Source of the DNA: Ischnura elegans
Taxonomy: Eukaryota > Arthropoda > Insecta > Odonata > Coenagrionidae
DNA: 64,000 bases
Direction of reading: 5' to 3'
Assembly: GCF_921293095.1 (NCBI RefSeq)
Contig: NC_060259.1
Span: forward strand, 23,939,812 to 24,003,811
The notes under the pieces are model-generated. The model had not been told where the DNA came from, ran no database searches, and saw only the letters and a list, made by a program, of their open reading frames with translations. Of the stretch, positions 60,301-64,000 are shown one piece after another. The position numbers were made by a program, and so were the translations under genes. Every line of letters begins with the position of its first letter. Position 1 is the first letter of the stretch.

Positions 60301-63108
60301 AAAAATTTAGGTCTCCATCTATCTCAAATTGCCCCGATTAGCAATTTAAAAAAAACCGTAAAGGAGCCCCAAGTATTTTGAAGTGCCAGCCTCGGATCTT
60401 AAGACTGTACAATGATAATTTAAAATCTACACGCTTTCTATCGTCATAGCAACAAATTTAGCTTAAGTGGTAGCTAATGGTATTTAAAAGTAATGCAGCT
60501 AAGCTTTATTGTAGCTTAAGTGGTAGCTCTTGGTGCGTAAACCTGAAGCCAATATATAAACGCCTATTAATGTATGCGATTGAGAGCTTTTATTTTCCAG
60601 TTCAATATTCCGGTATTTTCGAGTATATTTTGAAATTTGTGAAAACTTCACGTTTTAGGTATTTAGGACACAAATATGACGGTTTCATGTTTAAAGATGT
60701 ATGTAAAAATAAGTAGCTTATTAAACTACAGATTGAAGTACAACCTCTAAAATAAATCTGCTTATAAGGATGATGCGTTATTAATTTAAAATACTATCAA
60801 TGCCAGCATTAAAATATGTTAAGGTCCCTAAATCATTTACATTTAAAAAGAGATATGGCAAAAATGCTGCGATAACGGAGTCAAATTGAACTTTTTTACT
60901 GCAAAATATCTCTTGCAAACTGTGAATTGTAAATTTTGTAACATTCGCTCTTTAAGATTTTATTCATTAGTTAGGGTTGAAACCTCTTATTATATCCTGT
61001 AGGTTATATCTTTCCGTCAAATTTCAATGAAAATCTTGCAAAATAATTGGCTTCGTAATCCTGAATCACTGACGGCTAGTAACTATACAAAGCTGCTTTC
61101 GCTGTGGTGCATGAACACCAGGACTCTAAGAATAATCCGTGCCATTAAGTTTCGAAGTAATGACAAAAAATGTCATAAATGGCAAAAAAAATTCTAAAAT
61201 GTCTAAAATAAGTATTTACAACATGAACGTATATTCTAGCGATGAATATACAGAGTAGTTTAGAATCAATCCAATAGCTAAGATTAAATTTGAAATAGCT
61301 TCTCCGAGAGAATTTCTGCCGAATAAGAAAGAAAAATCGAGAATAAAAAGTGATTATCGCAATGACTCTGACTAAATTATATTATTTATGATACCATTGC
61401 GTCAGTTGCAGAATTTTGCCTCCTAAATATTCTTTGAAAGGACGAAACTACGAAATGAAAAATTCCTATCGCTGAAGCGAAGAATAAAGGCGAAAAAGGT
61501 GAGGATTCAGTCATGGTGTTTTGAGAAAACTGGGTGTGATGAAAATGTCCTTGCCATGCCTCTGTAAAGACTATCGCTGACCCAAGTCAATTTGACCTAC
61601 TGGCGCACGAAGTGCACGAGCGTTTCAGATGATTGAGATAAAAATATCCGATAGCAATGATGTGAACATTTACGCTCTGATTCGGCGACCACTACGCAAG
61701 CCCACTCGGATGTCTTCACTTAGTCCATAATTGTCGAGTCGATACGGGAAATTTAGAGCAAGTACTTCATTAAATGGTAATTTAAATGAACTTGTATTTA
61801 TAAAGGCTATCGTAATAAAATAACAAGATTAAGTCCAAAATCGATAAAAAAAACACATTGAGAAGGTGATACCTATTGTGTAGACTTCTCTACTCAGCAA
61901 AAACACCAAGAACACGATCCATATTATTAGCTATTGTATGTAAAATAAGATTACACCATCGCAATAAGTATTTTTGAAATAAAGCGACGTGCAATAGTTG
62001 TGCTTCGGGCGTGAGCATGGAAATTGATAGCGTTACGACGGAAATTTTTGAGTGTGAATGCTTGCGCAATCATATATCCAAAAAGGCTTCAGTCTACAGA
62101 AAAATATCTCAAAACAGATAGTGATATGGTAATTTTTGTGTTATGTATGGATATGTTCCTTTAACAATTGTGACTGATCATGACGCGTTACACCCGCCCA
62201 TCTGGTATTTATTGGTAACGTAATGCCTGCTCAAAACATATTGCCTTGAAATTTGCAGAGTATATAAAGGAAACACTGGTCAGCACTTGCTGGTACATCA
62301 AATTTGAAAATTTCAGGCGGCTGTTTTCTTGGATTTAAAATTTTTATTTTCGAAACACAGATCAATACATATTGAGTTTACTCTATAAATTCGGAATACG
62401 TCATCAAAAAGGAAAAAAAATATGACCAGTCGAGAGGGAAAGATAAATCCTCTTAATTGAAGAATGCAAGGAAAAACAGCTCTCGTGCTACACAAGGCTC
62501 TCAAAGCGCAGAAAAATTCGTCAAGATAGCGAGAAATAGCTGTAACCCTGTTGCTGAATGTATTTTATACATTCACGTAAATTGAATCACTTATTGAGGT
62601 CGAACTCAAATCTTATTAGATACAGTCGCTTAGCAGGTTAAGTTTCTATTTTTAATACATGCCGAGATTTTACGCAAGTACGCGGCTGAAGTATGAATGC
62701 ATATATTAAATGTAAGCTGATGGGCCGAACTAGGAGCAAACATGCCATTAAAGGGATTCGTAGTCTCCGAAAGTTTCTGGCTTCACAAAACAATTTTCAT
62801 AGAAATGTGTAATTATCAAATACAACAGTATACATTCTAGTCACTGATATTAAAACCATAAGTTTTTTCACATCATTATCGAATACTGAAGCAGTAGTTC
62901 TTTAGCTAAAAAGAGAGATTTTAGCATCTTCCCGCCCCCAAAAATTCCTAGGTTTGCGCCTACCAACGAAACTTAAACGATCTTTAGAAACTGCCACCGT
63001 TTAACGATTACCTGCTGAGCAATACGAGAGACGTTTCTTTCCAATAAAAAACATTTGGAACATTAAAATGACTATCGTACTAATACTAACTAAATTAAAA
63101 TAACTAAC
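60301..63108. other. Unassigned AT-rich region
   Basis: No exon, TIR pair or SINE box that I could support. A short direct repeat TAGCTTAAGTGGTAGCT occurs near 60461 and 60513. Short open frames show no family motif. Confidence 0.4.
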
Positions 63109-63237
63109 CTCAGAAAACGAAGTCCTCTCCTTCGCAACATCGTGAAAAGTAAATGAGAGAGATTTCCCCCTCATCTGCACAGCAGATGAGCGGGAAATAG
63201 CTTTGATCAGCAGTACGCCCTCGAAGCATGTCACCAT
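63109..63237 (-). other. Possible first coding exon of an unidentified gene
   Basis: An ATG at 63237 (context CATCATGG) opens a 43-codon frame, MVTCFEGVLLIKAISRSSAV then QMRGKSLSFTFHDVAKERTS FSE, which ends in phase 0 exactly at a donor GAG|GTTAGT. The segment is clearly more GC-rich than the AT-rich DNA that follows the donor. No family is recognised and no partner exon was found between 55 and 63 kb. It could also be a far 5'UTR exon of SLC41, but its phase does not fit the SLC41 frame. Confidence 0.2.
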
Positions 63238-64000
63238 GATGAGGGCAGTACTCGCGTGGCTCCCGAGCTAGTTCGACAGAAATCCTCTTCGCGTGGCTAT
63301 CTTCAATTTTATCTATGCTATTACATCCATTCTTAACTAATCAGCAAAGTCATTAAGAGAATATAATTCCCAGTTTATGAGAGCTCTCTTAGATGCTTAA
63401 GCCGTAGCAATACTTCGAAACTAAATGGCGAGGACTATTCTGACAGCCCGGTAGCCCATTAATCGCAGCCAAAGCAGTTATGCTAATTAAAGTTAAAAAG
63501 CCGTCAGTGATTTTCGATAACGATGCTAATGATTTTGGAAGATTATCATTGACTCTTGACGTAAATGAATGCCCACAATGCGGAATCAGAAGCTTTGGCC
63601 TCAAATAATAAATTGGATCCCATAATAAATAAATTTAGACGCTAGGCGTTAACAAGAGAGGTTTTGGCAGACGCTTTATTCATAAAAAAATAATTTTTTA
63701 AAATATTAAGTTTACTTCATTAATAATAAACTCGATTTCAATTAATGAACTATTACATTAATTACGACAATTTATAATTAATCGATAAAATGAGATGAAT
63801 ATTAATTTTATATTCCCGGATTGAAGTTAAATAAATTTCATATTCAATTTCAATCGCTCAATGCCCAATGTTTTTACCCATTTCTCCTGCAATAACACAC
63901 AACAAGTTTAATTTCAATGGGATTAATTTCGAATTTTGGCAGGGAAGTAAAATGAAGTTCACCAGAAAAGATTAATGCTGGGAAAATACTGTATGCCTAA
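63238..64000. other. Right-edge sequence, nothing firm
   Basis: 63389-63604 has a 71-codon minus-strand open frame (starting MRPKLLIPHCGHSF) without a recognisable motif. 63620-63900 is very AT-rich with many TTAATTA-like words. No splice-supported gene is seen. Confidence 0.35.

Noticed and set aside
62261..62300. TATATAAAGG followed by TCAGC on the plus strand, a TATA/Inr-like pair
   Set aside because: The TATA-to-TCAGC spacing is too short (about 19 bases), and no coding exon or donor follows.

Overview
The window is nuclear DNA from an arthropod, most likely an insect. It is AT-rich, protein-coding sequence is broken into short exons with GT-AG junctions separated by introns of 0.06 to more than 6 kb, and the rest is dominated by decayed DNA transposons (pogo/Tigger-like, piggyBac-like, IS630/Tc1-like, hAT-like, MITEs) and tRNA-derived SINEs. 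No operons, ribosome binding sites, CRISPR arrays, rRNA or intact tRNA genes are seen. The species cannot be fixed from the sequence alone.

Two host genes can be supported, both on the minus strand. (1) From about 14.0 kb leftward to beyond base 1 lies the 5' part of a thioredoxin reductase gene that carries an N-terminal glutaredoxin domain (Grx-TrxR / TGR type). Four coding exons give the first 185 residues: the Grx domain with a CKFC site, the FAD-binding GGGSGG loop and the CVNVGC redox centre. The NADPH, dimerisation and C-terminal redox parts lie outside the window. (2) Between 54.2 and 32.0 kb lies a complete SLC41 (MgtE-like Mg2+ transporter) gene with eight coding exons and all phases compatible, predicting 461 residues. 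A probable non-coding first exon ends at 55984 with a strong donor; it contains an upstream ORF and an in-frame stop that supports the chosen start codon.

Layout: 1-807 unassigned; 808-3419 IS630/Tc1-like element with a broken transposase; 3.4-5.6 kb repeat debris; TrxR exon 4 at 5.6-5.8 kb; 5.8-12.3 kb intron holding a pogo MITE, a TTAA-type MITE and a 3.25 kb Tigger-like element; TrxR exons 3 to 1 at 12.3-13.95 kb; CpG-richer likely promoter region at 14.1-15.0 kb; MITEs and SINEs at 16.7-18.2 kb; an exon-free stretch at 18.2-32.0 kb; the SLC41 gene at 32-54.2 kb (introns with a piggyBac-like element, a second Tigger-like element, several MITEs, SINEs and a broken partial copy of exon 7); SLC41 first exon and promoter at about 56 kb; MITEs at 56.7-58.6 kb; mostly unassigned DNA to 64 kb with one possible first exon at 63.1 kb.

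The two genes have unrelated roles (thiol redox and Mg2+ transport), and nothing suggests they work together. I found no evidence of a novel multi-gene system. The observations most worth following are the decayed partial exon duplication in SLC41, two MITE families defined here by 8-bp and 10-bp target-site duplications, the hammerhead-like hairpin repeats, and an unidentified exon-like ORF at 54.8-55.1 kb.
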